Below, piece after piece: positions 21,367 to 27,668 of a stretch of 29,014 nucleotides of DNA; position 1 is the first letter of the stretch; each line of letters starts with the position of its first letter. Source of the DNA: a virus; IMG/VR virus record IMGVR_UViG_3300038548_000309, positions 1 to 29,014 of that record. One strand, written 5' to 3'. The notes under the pieces were generated by a model, which saw only the letters and a program-made list of their open reading frames with translations, made no database searches and was not told the origin of the DNA. Both the position numbers and the translations under genes were made by a program.

Positions 21367-21567
21367 ATGAGTGAGGCAGAACAGTTCGTCCTTGATGCAC
21401 TGGTGAGACATGAGAGGCTGAATAGGTTTGAGCTGATGACTATGATAGGCTCACCTCTCACGCCCAAGAAATCCTACTATACGTTACGAGACATGGAGGA
21501 TAAGGGACTGATCACCTCTCGCTTGGAGGCAGGTCACTCGTCCCATCGGTGGTATCGCAAGGTATGA
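21367..21567 (+). CDS. Winged-helix DNA-binding protein
   Basis: 66 residues, strong TAGGAGGTAGT site. The whole protein is one winged helix: EQFVLDALVRHERLNRFELMT, then SPLTPKKSYYTLRDMEDKGL (recognition helix region) and a wing ITSRLEAGHSSHRWYRKV. This is the size and order of small MarR/PadR-like regulators. It is the best candidate in the window for a DNA-binding regulator of the early genes, although its target is unknown. Confidence 0.7.
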   Translation: MSEAEQFVLDALVRHERLNRFELMTMIGSPLTPKKSYYTLRDMEDKGLITSRLEAGHSSHRWYRKV

Positions 21568-21863
21568 AGGGTAACTTGTGGAATGACTGGGTGTCCGACG
21601 ATACCGTTGACATAGTGATGCCCAAGACAGGCAGCTACGCTACTGATACCAACGTATGGGCCAACTCACCCGAAGGGGTGGAACACCTAGTAGGTATGGT
21701 ACTCGATGTACGCAGGCCCAAGGTACACGAGGTACGTGCCATCGTAGTCATACCAGACAAAGACTTCAAGAGATTCCGTATCTTCTTTGAACGGGACCCC
21801 TGCCCTGTTGTATTCTTCGGCGGTGCAGACGTGTGTCCCTTATGTGGAGAGGCTCATGGGTAG
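21564..21863 (+). CDS. Unknown early protein
   Basis: 99 residues, start at 21564 with ATGA overlap. N-terminal LWNDWVSDDTVDIVMPKTGS, beta-rich middle (KVHEVRAIVVIPDKDFKRF), and a C-terminal CPLCGEAHG that could be half of a zinc site together with an upstream Cys. No family recognised. Confidence 0.6.
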   Translation: MKGNLWNDWVSDDTVDIVMPKTGSYATDTNVWANSPEGVEHLVGMVLDVRRPKVHEVRAIVVIPDKDFKRFRIFFERDPCPVVFFGGADVCPLCGEAHG

Positions 21864-22056
21864 TGACGCATGGTTCGAGAGATTCGAGCGCATCCAGGCT
21901 GAGCATCCTGAGATGAGTGATGATGAGGCAAGCGAGGCAGCTGATGAGAAGTTACGTGATGACTATGCTGACCGCGCTGACCAGCTCAACGACGAGAAAT
22001 GGGAGAGAGCGTATGAGGCTAAGCTAAAGGAGAAGGCAGATGAGACGGATCTATAA
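21856..22056 (+). CDS. Acidic helical early protein
   Basis: 66 residues from ATG 21856, overlapping the previous stop. Very charged, all-helical: WFERFERIQAEHPEMSDDEA, then EKLRDDYADRADQLNDEKW. Low-complexity charged helices like these often mediate protein contacts. Function unknown. Confidence 0.6.
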   Translation: MGSDAWFERFERIQAEHPEMSDDEASEAADEKLRDDYADRADQLNDEKWERAYEAKLKEKADETDL

Positions 22057-22303
22057 GTACTCGATCCCAGTCCAGAATGAAATCGAGATTATGATGCCTA
22101 AGGGAGCAGAGGTCTTGGCTTGTCAGATGCAACACGGCTCGCCGTGGATCTGGGCATTGGTAGATGAGGATGCTCCTATGGTTCCTCGTGAGTTCAAGAT
22201 GAGAGGGACTGGCCATCTCGCTAATGATTTGGAGATTGAGGATTACGTCGACACGTTTCAGATGGAGGGGGGACGCTTGGTGTTCCACCTGTTCCATGGC
22301 TGA
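22040..22303 (+). CDS. DUF7352-like small phage protein
   Basis: 87 residues, ATG after AAAGGAGAAGG. The pattern is that of a small protein widespread in phages: IYKYSIPVQNEIEIMMPKGA, 'EVLACQMQHGSPWIWALVD', then FKMRGTGHLANDLEIEDYVD and FQMEGGRLVFHLF. Members are single beta domains with the order I-Y-K-Y / P-x-G-A / W-A-L-V-D / G-T-G-H / G-x-L-V-F-H. Function unknown. The DUF number is from memory. Confidence 0.7.
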   Translation: MRRIYKYSIPVQNEIEIMMPKGAEVLACQMQHGSPWIWALVDEDAPMVPREFKMRGTGHLANDLEIEDYVDTFQMEGGRLVFHLFHG

Positions 22304-22556
22304 GCTGGGCAACGACACGGTGAGGCCGAGGTGTGACTACCACTGTGCCCACCGTACTGATGAGAACAAGCAAGGGATAGGGATGAGTGTCGAGGTGTAC
22401 TGCTGCTGGTGTGGCAAGAAGGTAATCGTACCTATCACCATCGAGCGAGAGCCTCTTGAGGGACATGGCCCGTACACCGCAGCCCCTACGATAGTGTACG
22501 ACTGGCCCAAGGGCTGGGGTATACGAGAGGTACCTACCAAGGTGCATAATGTCTGA
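22296..22556 (+). CDS. Small Cys/His protein
   Basis: 86 residues from ATG 22296 overlapping the previous stop. Metal-binding look: CDYHCAH near the N-terminus and VYCCWCGKKVIVP in the centre, then a WPKGWGIREVP ending. Possibly a zinc ribbon. Family unknown. Confidence 0.6.
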   Translation: MAELGNDTVRPRCDYHCAHRTDENKQGIGMSVEVYCCWCGKKVIVPITIEREPLEGHGPYTAAPTIVYDWPKGWGIREVPTKVHNV

Positions 22557-22728
22557 GCCCATGGACATAGGGATGGGGCAGACTATCCGTGAGCCTACTA
22601 AGGAGGATGCGCTGGTTGTCCTCGCTCGGTTCAAGCAGATCAAGCACATCGACTTGGAGGACGAGGCCCAACGGCTAGCTATGATACTGTGGCAAGAGGG
22701 CTTCGTCATACTAGAGAACGATGAGTAG
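22549..22728 (+). CDS. Small helical early protein
   Basis: 59 residues, overlapping both neighbours by 8 bp (ATGTCTGA before, ATGAGTAG after). Disordered first third, then TKEDALVVLARFKQIKHIDL and a second helix EAQRLAMILWQEGF. Fills an otherwise empty 165-bp interval in a tightly packed operon. Confidence 0.65.
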   Translation: MSEPMDIGMGQTIREPTKEDALVVLARFKQIKHIDLEDEAQRLAMILWQEGFVILENDE

Positions 22729-22975
22729 CCTACGTGTCCACTACGCACAGCGACTGTTCCGTTCGGTCACTCACCTAGGCCAGACCATATGGCAACCACT
22801 GTGTGGTATCTCTAACGTCAGTAAGATCACCATGACCACGGTGCTCAAGGAGATAGAGTGCAAGAGGTGTCAGAACATGCTCATTCGTAACAGGCAGAGG
22901 CTTGGCCTGTCCCGACAAGTCAACAAGATACGCAGGGAGGGTACATGGTATGCCAAAGATCAACCTCAAGACTAA
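22721..22975 (+). CDS. Small zinc-binding-like protein
   Basis: 84 residues. Contains VHYAQRLFRSVTHLGQTIWQ, then LCGISNVSK and a T.VLKEIECKRCQN unit. This H...C...CxxC order is common in short phage proteins believed to bind one zinc. Basic C-terminus (NRQRLGLSRQVNKIRREG). Overlaps the HNH gene by 26 bp. Confidence 0.6.
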   Translation: MSSLRVHYAQRLFRSVTHLGQTIWQPLCGISNVSKITMTTVLKEIECKRCQNMLIRNRQRLGLSRQVNKIRREGTWYAKDQPQD

Positions 22976-23420
22976 GGAGGTAGGGTGTCGTAAGCCTGGG
23001 TGTACAAGGAGGATGGAAGCAACGGCTCGGCATCATCGTAGGTGTGAGACTATGTTCGTCCGAGCCTATGCCAAGCACCCTGACAAGGTCAAGACGAAAA
23101 GATACAAGGCTATGTGTGAGAGGTATGAGTCCTTCGATCCTCGAGATGTAGAGATCCTCTGCGCCTTCCATCACTGCGAGATCCATCTGATCTACGATGA
23201 TATGATCGCTAGGGATAAGAAGAAGCGGCGTAAGACATCCTTCATAGACTACACGTGGTCTCAGGCTAACGCTGTCATGTCCAAGCTAAGCAAGGAGTGC
23301 TATGAATGGATGAAGCGAGAGACTCCAGGTAGAAACCCCGATGATTGTACCTCTGCTAAGAGATTCCCTGCCATGCCTAAGAGAGTACGACAGAGGAGGA
23401 AGTACCGGGATCGCAAGTGA
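22950..23420 (+). CDS. HNH-type endonuclease
   Basis: 156 residues from ATG 22950 with a GGGAGGG site. Residues about 13-80 carry the motif order CRKPGC (13-18), ATARHHRRC (24-32) and DPRDVEILCAFHHCEIHLIY (63-82): metal-binding cysteines, the catalytic His-His pair, and the closing His. This matches Cys-containing HNH nucleases of phages, which may be homing enzymes or help packaging. It is not beside the terminase here, so a free-standing or homing role is more likely. Very basic C-terminus (PKRVRQRRKYRDRK) probably binds DNA. Confidence 0.65.
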   Translation: MPKINLKTKEVGCRKPGCTRRMEATARHHRRCETMFVRAYAKHPDKVKTKRYKAMCERYESFDPRDVEILCAFHHCEIHLIYDDMIARDKKKRRKTSFIDYTWSQANAVMSKLSKECYEWMKRETPGRNPDDCTSAKRFPAMPKRVRQRRKYRDRK

Positions 23421-23436
23421 ACATGGTCCAGAGGGG

Positions 23437-23466
23437 TTGACCCGATAGCTATCTGGATGTTATATT
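23437..23466 (+). promoter_or_regulatory. Early promoter, family member 3
   Basis: TTGACC, 18-bp spacer, TATATT followed by CA. 21 bp including the -10 box are identical to the promoter at 15648. Heads the gene at 23503 and probably the recombination block behind it. Confidence 0.7.
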
Positions 23467-23502
23467 CAATAGACCACCAAATCCCCCCAACCGAGGGCGA
23501 AA

Positions 23503-23874
23503 GTGAATGAGGACCAAAAGGAAGCCGTCACTGTCTGGGTTGCTAACGAGGCAGGTCACCCTTATCATAAGATCAAGGAAAAACTAGGCGACGACGTACA
23601 GATCAAGTCACTTAGTCTCGGAGACATTAACCCCCTCCGAGTTGACCGCCTGACGTGGCACATAGGCCGTGGAATAGCGTCGTTTGCAAGGGAGGGTGAC
23701 TACCTGCTGATAAGCGGGACTCCTATAGTGAACGCGCTTGCTTTAACTATGTGGCTACAAATGTGGCCGACGTGTAAGTTGGCTCTCTGGGACGCAAAGA
23801 AGAGAGAGTACCTCATCTCTACTGTCGAGAGAGAAAACCTGGCTAACATTCTGCAAGCGCATGTCGAGAGGTAA
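23503..23874 (+). CDS. Unknown early protein, GTG start
   Basis: 123 residues, GTG behind GAGGGCGAAA. Alternating strands and helices: AVTVWVANEAGHPYHKIKEKL, then RLTWHIGRGIASFAREGDYL, 'LISGTPIVNALALTMWL', and KLALWDAKKREYLIST. The GDYLLISGTPIVNALA stretch recalls a Rossmann-like strand-loop-helix, close to the CRISPR/CARF or nucleotide-binding topology, but no diagnostic motif is present. Confidence 0.65.
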   Translation: MNEDQKEAVTVWVANEAGHPYHKIKEKLGDDVQIKSLSLGDINPLRVDRLTWHIGRGIASFAREGDYLLISGTPIVNALALTMWLQMWPTCKLALWDAKKREYLISTVERENLANILQAHVER

Positions 23875-23875
23875 G

Positions 23876-24085
23876 ATGGAAGATGAAGCGGTTGTTGTAA
23901 CTGCACGACTACCGAAGGATCTTGGGGACTGGGTCAATGAGGAGTTTGGCCGTGGCTTCAAGCAGAAGTTCATGCACCAGTGTTTCGATAACCTACGTCA
24001 TGTTCTCACCGAAGGCGAGCTACCTCCACAGAGTGAGTATGCTCGTGCTGCATCCCTCCGATCCATAGAAAGGATGGCAAGCTAA
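23876..24085 (+). CDS. Ribbon-helix-helix-like small protein
   Basis: 69 residues from the ATG at 23876 behind GAGAGGTAA (an ATG at 23861 is possible). N-terminal AVVVTARLPKDLGDWVNEEF, then a helix KQKFMHQCFDNLRHVL: the strand-helix-helix arrangement of a ribbon-helix-helix regulator. C-terminal tail disordered. Moderate confidence; a candidate regulator of the exonuclease/Sak4 block. Confidence 0.55.
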   Translation: MEDEAVVVTARLPKDLGDWVNEEFGRGFKQKFMHQCFDNLRHVLTEGELPPQSEYARAASLRSIERMAS

Positions 24086-24237
24086 TGCCCCAGCATCCCA
24101 CCAAGCCAGTGCCGTCGATGTCAGAACGGCGTTCGGCGAGAGGTACCGCACCCAAGACAGGTAAGCTACCTCCCGGTAGTGAGGGTCAGCCTTCATCTCC
24201 ACGTATTGGAGTGACCATAGTGAAGCGCGGTGCCTAA
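24085..24237 (+). CDS. Small basic disordered protein
   Basis: 50 residues, ATG sharing a base with the previous stop (TAATG). Pro/Ser/Gly/Arg-rich and likely unfolded: HPTKPVPSMSERRSARGTAP, ending PSSPRIGVTIVKRGA. Only the coupling and the coding-like interval support it. Confidence 0.5.
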   Translation: MPQHPTKPVPSMSERRSARGTAPKTGKLPPGSEGQPSSPRIGVTIVKRGA

Positions 24238-24286
24238 GCACACGACGAAGGTCAAGCGCAAACCTCGAAAGACCAAGAAGAAGTAG
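24230..24286 (+). CDS. Very small Lys/Arg-rich peptide
   Basis: 18 residues from a GTG that overlaps the preceding gene end: MPKHTTKVKRKPRKTKKK. Half of its residues are Lys or Arg, so it would bind nucleic acid if made. Support is weak (overlap only), and it may instead be leader RNA. Confidence 0.3.
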   Translation: MPKHTTKVKRKPRKTKKK

Positions 24287-24410
24287 ACAGCACTCCCGTC
24301 TCAGCATGTCAGTGGCATGAACTGAGAAAGCCGAAGTAGCTGGCGGCAGCTTGCGCATCCTCAGGCCGGGGGTAGCTACTACCACATAACTCCATCGTTG
24401 CGGAGGCAGT

Positions 24411-24467
24411 ATGTACTACCGAAATTACGTGTGCATCATAGTCGTTCATTCGTTGAACACCTCATGA
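24411..24467 (+). CDS. Leader peptide coupled to exonuclease gene
   Basis: 18 codons behind GCGGAGGCAGT, the only good ribosome site in this interval, ending TGA that overlaps the exonuclease ATG as ATGA. Peptide MYYRNYVCIIVVHSLNTS. It would carry ribosomes through the palindrome at 24444 to the next start. The 24287-24410 stretch in front holds nothing recognisable. Confidence 0.45.
   Translation: MYYRNYVCIIVVHSLNTS
24444..24458 (+). promoter_or_regulatory. Dispersed palindromic operator-like site 6
   Basis: GTTCATTCGTTGAAC followed by ACCTC and then the exonuclease ATG at 24464. Same geometry as at the fibre gene, where the core also lies 5 bp before the start codon. Confidence 0.6.
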
Positions 24468-25438
24468 CTGAACTTAATGTCGTGAGTACAGGACCGAGAG
24501 AGCTACTCGAACGGTTCGACCTAGTACCGAAGGCCCCTCCAGTAATCGACGCGTCCATGCTGAGTACCTTCATGGACTGTCCCTCCAAGTTCTACCTACG
24601 CTACGTGCTCGGGCTACGTCCATCACGTAAGGACCCCACTAAGGACGGTAACCTGGATTGGGGCACCTGCTGGCATGAGACGATGTTCGCGTTCATGGAG
24701 GCACAGGGTGGGACGATGAAGGAGAGGATGGTTGCTGGTCTTGAGGCTTTGGATAAGAGCTATCCAGCCTACCTGACACCCGATGTAGATAAGATGAAGC
24801 GCTCGAAGGATAGGATGATCGAGCAGTTCTTCGCATACGCAGAGGTATGGCTGCATAAGGAAGCAGACTATGACATCCTTAGGAACGAGCAGTACTTTGA
24901 TGTACTCGACGAGGCCTCTGGACTTCGATGGTGCGGACGAATTGACTCTATACGACGAGTCAGACGTAACGGAAAGATTCGAGTCTGGGACTATAAGACT
25001 ACCAAAGCGATGGGTCCGACTTACTTTGATCAGTTCGAGATCTCTTTTCAGTTCCCCGGGTACGTGTGGTCGTCTGACCAAATGATGACTGATGATGTGA
25101 AGGAGATCACAGTCGATGTGATGTACACTGTGTCCAAGAAGTTCGAGTTCTTTGAACGCACCTTCCGATACGACGACTTCCGCTTGGCAGAGTGGCAACG
25201 TAACGTCACCCGTATAGTGGGACGGATTCGACAGTTGCTCGACGACCACTTGTACGAGCCAGAGATGTGGGATAAGAACTGGGGTGACTGCACAAGGTAT
25301 GGTAAGTGTAGGTTCTTCACCGTCCACTCGCTCAACCCCCGTGGTGAAGGTCGACTACTCGAGCTACGTGACAATTTCGAGGTGAGTCGTTGGGATCCAA
25401 GCTCTGTAGCTGGGGCAACCGAGGAGACAGACCAGTGA
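24464..25438 (+). CDS. PD-(D/E)XK exonuclease (Cas4/RecB-like)
   Basis: 324 residues from the ATG at 24464; the frame is open to a TTG at 24398 without a ribosome site. Nuclease motifs: SMLSTFMDCPSKFYLRYVLG with Cys39, WHETM (His71), CGRID (Asp161) and VWDYKTTK (Asp176, Lys178). A C-terminal CTRYGKCRFF adds Cys276 and Cys282. Cas4/AddB-like relatives hold an iron-sulphur cluster with four cysteines; only three are seen here, so the cluster may be absent or use another residue. With the ATPase and DUF669-like proteins downstream it makes a recombination module that resects DNA ends. Confidence 0.8.
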   Translation: MTELNVVSTGPRELLERFDLVPKAPPVIDASMLSTFMDCPSKFYLRYVLGLRPSRKDPTKDGNLDWGTCWHETMFAFMEAQGGTMKERMVAGLEALDKSYPAYLTPDVDKMKRSKDRMIEQFFAYAEVWLHKEADYDILRNEQYFDVLDEASGLRWCGRIDSIRRVRRNGKIRVWDYKTTKAMGPTYFDQFEISFQFPGYVWSSDQMMTDDVKEITVDVMYTVSKKFEFFERTFRYDDFRLAEWQRNVTRIVGRIRQLLDDHLYEPEMWDKNWGDCTRYGKCRFFTVHSLNPRGEGRLLELRDNFEVSRWDPSSVAGATEETDQ

Positions 25439-25689
25439 CACCTATAGAACCAAAGGGAAAGGCGATACCCACCGACGTGCCGGGCAAACTGCCAATGGAG
25501 CCCGCTGAGGTATACCCCAGTACTTTGCCTCCCTTCTTAAACGAACAGATTAGACATCGAGAGGCATACCTCACTCTCATCCGAGACTTGACTGAGCACC
25601 TCGCTCAAGACTGGAGTTCAAAGCCAGAGGCTTATGCTAAGGGACGAATCGCAGGAGCAATCTCTGAAAGCCTGAGTATGTGGATATGA
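25435..25689 (+). CDS. Unknown protein in recombination block
   Basis: 84 residues, GTG overlapping the exonuclease stop as GTGA. N-terminal half Pro-rich and probably extended (IEPKGKAIPTDVPGKLPMEP), C-terminal half helical (YLTLIRDLTEHLAQDW..., GRIAGAISESLSMWI). Overlaps the ATPase gene as ATGA. Possibly an adaptor between exonuclease and recombinase; no family recognised. Confidence 0.65.
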   Translation: MTPIEPKGKAIPTDVPGKLPMEPAEVYPSTLPPFLNEQIRHREAYLTLIRDLTEHLAQDWSSKPEAYAKGRIAGAISESLSMWI

Positions 25690-26606
25690 CTACCACACTG
25701 GCTGAGAGTGGGTTGAGTGGAGGCAGATTCAAACGACTGAACCTATTGATCTACGGCCCATTCGGTACATGGAAAACAGTGAACGCCCATCACCTACCAC
25801 GGACAAGGACACTTGACTTCGATGATGGGTTGCAGTCAGTTGAGTGGGCTATACTAGCAGGGGTGTTGGATCGGAAGTTGGAGGACATAGTGTATGAGAC
25901 TATCCTTCCCCCGGCTACGATGGACGAAAGTAAGAATGAAGTCTTTGACCTCGCTACTGATAAGATCGAAGAGTGGCTTGAGGAGGAGGATATGGACCCC
26001 TCCGAGTGGGACAAGCCATACGATCAGATGTGGGACACACTCATCATTGACTCAGGTACCAGTCTAACTGAGGGTACCATGATTAAGGCATTGAAGGAGA
26101 CGGATCGCCTAGGTCTGAGTCAGAGTTGGTCCAAGAGAAAGAAGAAGGGACTCACCCCTCGGATGATTCAGGACTATGGTGCAGCAGGCATCCTGTTCAA
26201 GAAGTTCATGAAGCTCTGCTATGGCACAGGTAAGAACATCGTCCTCATCTGTCATGAGTACCAGAACACAGACAAGAAGGGTAACCTGCTAGGCCTAGAA
26301 CCCGCGCTCATCGGAGGACTAAGACAGGACATACCTAAGGACTTCGACGAGGTGTGGTACTCGAGGGTGAAGGGACCTGCCGCCAAGAGTTATGGTGTCT
26401 TCCAGACTCAGCCTGATCCGATGAGGAAGTGTAGGTCTAGACTAGGCTGCCTTGAGCATGAGGTAGGGGCAGACTTCGACGAGATCAGGAATCAAGTGGC
26501 TGAGTTCTACAAGGTTGATCCCGAGAAGTTGTGGACCGCTTCTCATGGTGTCGCTGGTGCCAAGGCTCTCATTCAAGAGGAGGTAGCAGACTCAACGATG
26601 ATATAG
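25686..26606 (+). CDS. Sak4-like RecA-fold ATPase
   Basis: 306 residues from ATG 25686 (ATGA overlap). Walker A GPFGTWKT (24-31) in LNLLIYGPFGTWKT, an early DFDDGLQSVEW, Walker B DTLIIDSGTSL (117-127), and a later GKNIVLICHEYQNTDKKGNL (sensor-type strand). This order is the AAA_24/Sak4 family, single-strand annealing or RecA-like recombinases of phages. Usual length about 250-300. It should load onto ssDNA made by the exonuclease, together with the ssDNA-binding candidate encoded next. Confidence 0.8.
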   Translation: MTTTLAESGLSGGRFKRLNLLIYGPFGTWKTVNAHHLPRTRTLDFDDGLQSVEWAILAGVLDRKLEDIVYETILPPATMDESKNEVFDLATDKIEEWLEEEDMDPSEWDKPYDQMWDTLIIDSGTSLTEGTMIKALKETDRLGLSQSWSKRKKKGLTPRMIQDYGAAGILFKKFMKLCYGTGKNIVLICHEYQNTDKKGNLLGLEPALIGGLRQDIPKDFDEVWYSRVKGPAAKSYGVFQTQPDPMRKCRSRLGCLEHEVGADFDEIRNQVAEFYKVDPEKLWTASHGVAGAKALIQEEVADSTMI

Positions 26607-26657
26607 GAGTATACGGCCTCGAAGGATACCTTAAACTTATTATCAAGGAGCGGCTTC

Positions 26658-27050
26658 ATGCCCAGTATCAACCTTAACCTCACAGAGGCTGAGAGTCTTA
26701 AGCCGATTGAGGAAGGTGCGTATCCTGCTACCGTATTGGAAGTGGGTGAAGTAACGCAGGGACCGAAGGCTCAGTATGTCTCTGTCAAGCTGTCGATCTC
26801 CGACGGCGAGTACGAAGGACGTACGTTCTACAACAACTTGCCCATCGAGGGTAAGGGAGCAGGGATCTTCGTTGACTTCATCAACAAGTGCCTCGACCTG
26901 GACTATGATGTTGACGACATGGAGGATCTCGCCTTTGACACCGACGAGTTGATCGGTGCCGAGCTGACCATCAACATCAAGAACGAGGAGTACCCCAAAG
27001 GATCGGGTGACATTCGTTCGGGCATCAAGTCCACGGCTCGCAAGGCGTAA
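26658..27050 (+). CDS. DUF669-like ssDNA-binding protein candidate
   Basis: 130 residues, site AAGGAG, 51 bp after the ATPase gene. Pattern of DUF669 proteins: INLNLTEAESLKPIEEGAYP, 'TVLEVGEV', YVSVKLSISDGEYEGRTFYN, acidic helix and a GAELTINIKNEEY strand pair. These are OB-like and usually sit beside Sak4/annealase genes. Proposed role is binding ssDNA during recombination and replication. Confidence 0.75.
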   Translation: MPSINLNLTEAESLKPIEEGAYPATVLEVGEVTQGPKAQYVSVKLSISDGEYEGRTFYNNLPIEGKGAGIFVDFINKCLDLDYDVDDMEDLAFDTDELIGAELTINIKNEEYPKGSGDIRSGIKSTARKA

Positions 27051-27074
27051 CCATCTCCCTCCTTCTCGGTTGAC

Positions 27075-27668
27075 ATGTTAGAGAAACCTGTTCAGATAGC
27101 GGAGGACCTCAACCGTCGTGCTGATACCCTTCAGATGATGGGCGAGTACGTGCTGATCGAGTGCAACGCAAACGACTCAATGATCGGTAATCTCCACGTT
27201 CCTCTCGAAGCTGCGGAAGTATACCCGACCTCTGGTTGGATCGTAGGCTTTGGACCTAAGGTTAAGGAACGCATATCGGTGGGCGACTTCGTGTTGATTG
27301 AGGAGGAGGGGATCGTCTTACCCACCAGCTATTACGATGTCTTCGAGATCATACTGCGTCTGCCAGATGAGAGCCTAGAAGGAATATGGGTCGAAGTTGA
27401 GGTAGAGCCAGTGGTCAAGGAAGAAGTGTCTAAGTTTCGGAGAGGGGGTCCAGACAGCATGATGGCTGTGAAGGACACCAAGACAAATGAATCCGTCTCA
27501 TTCAACTGCTCTGATGTGGTTGACTGGCAGATAGGAGACATGGCCAACCCCTCGTACGATCTCACCTACGTACCAGTCCACATGTATATCTTTCTGAACG
27601 AGGATGACGAACCCGCTCTCTTCTACATAACTCAACCCCGCAAGATCATATCCAAAGTGGAGTACTAA
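27075..27668 (+). CDS. GroES-like (Cpn10-fold) protein with extra C-terminal domain
   Basis: 197 residues. Residues about 24-92 follow the co-chaperonin pattern: GEYVLIECNANDSMIGNLHV, then YPTSGWIVGFGPKVKERISV, GDFVLIEEEGIVLP, and YYDVFEI. In GroES these are the beta-barrel strands, with the mobile loop near SMIGNLHV. The C-terminal 100 residues are unrelated and acidic-to-mixed. GroES is about 97 residues, so this is a double-length variant. Its position among recombination genes is odd for a virion-folding helper. Weak ribosome site; an ATG at 27135 or 27138 is an alternative start. Confidence 0.55.
   Translation: MLEKPVQIAEDLNRRADTLQMMGEYVLIECNANDSMIGNLHVPLEAAEVYPTSGWIVGFGPKVKERISVGDFVLIEEEGIVLPTSYYDVFEIILRLPDESLEGIWVEVEVEPVVKEEVSKFRRGGPDSMMAVKDTKTNESVSFNCSDVVDWQIGDMANPSYDLTYVPVHMYIFLNEDDEPALFYITQPRKIISKVEY

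Noticed and set aside
24623-25327. Minus-strand 234-codon frame opposite the exonuclease
   Set aside because: Antisense to a gene with clear nuclease motifs and without neighbours on the minus strand.
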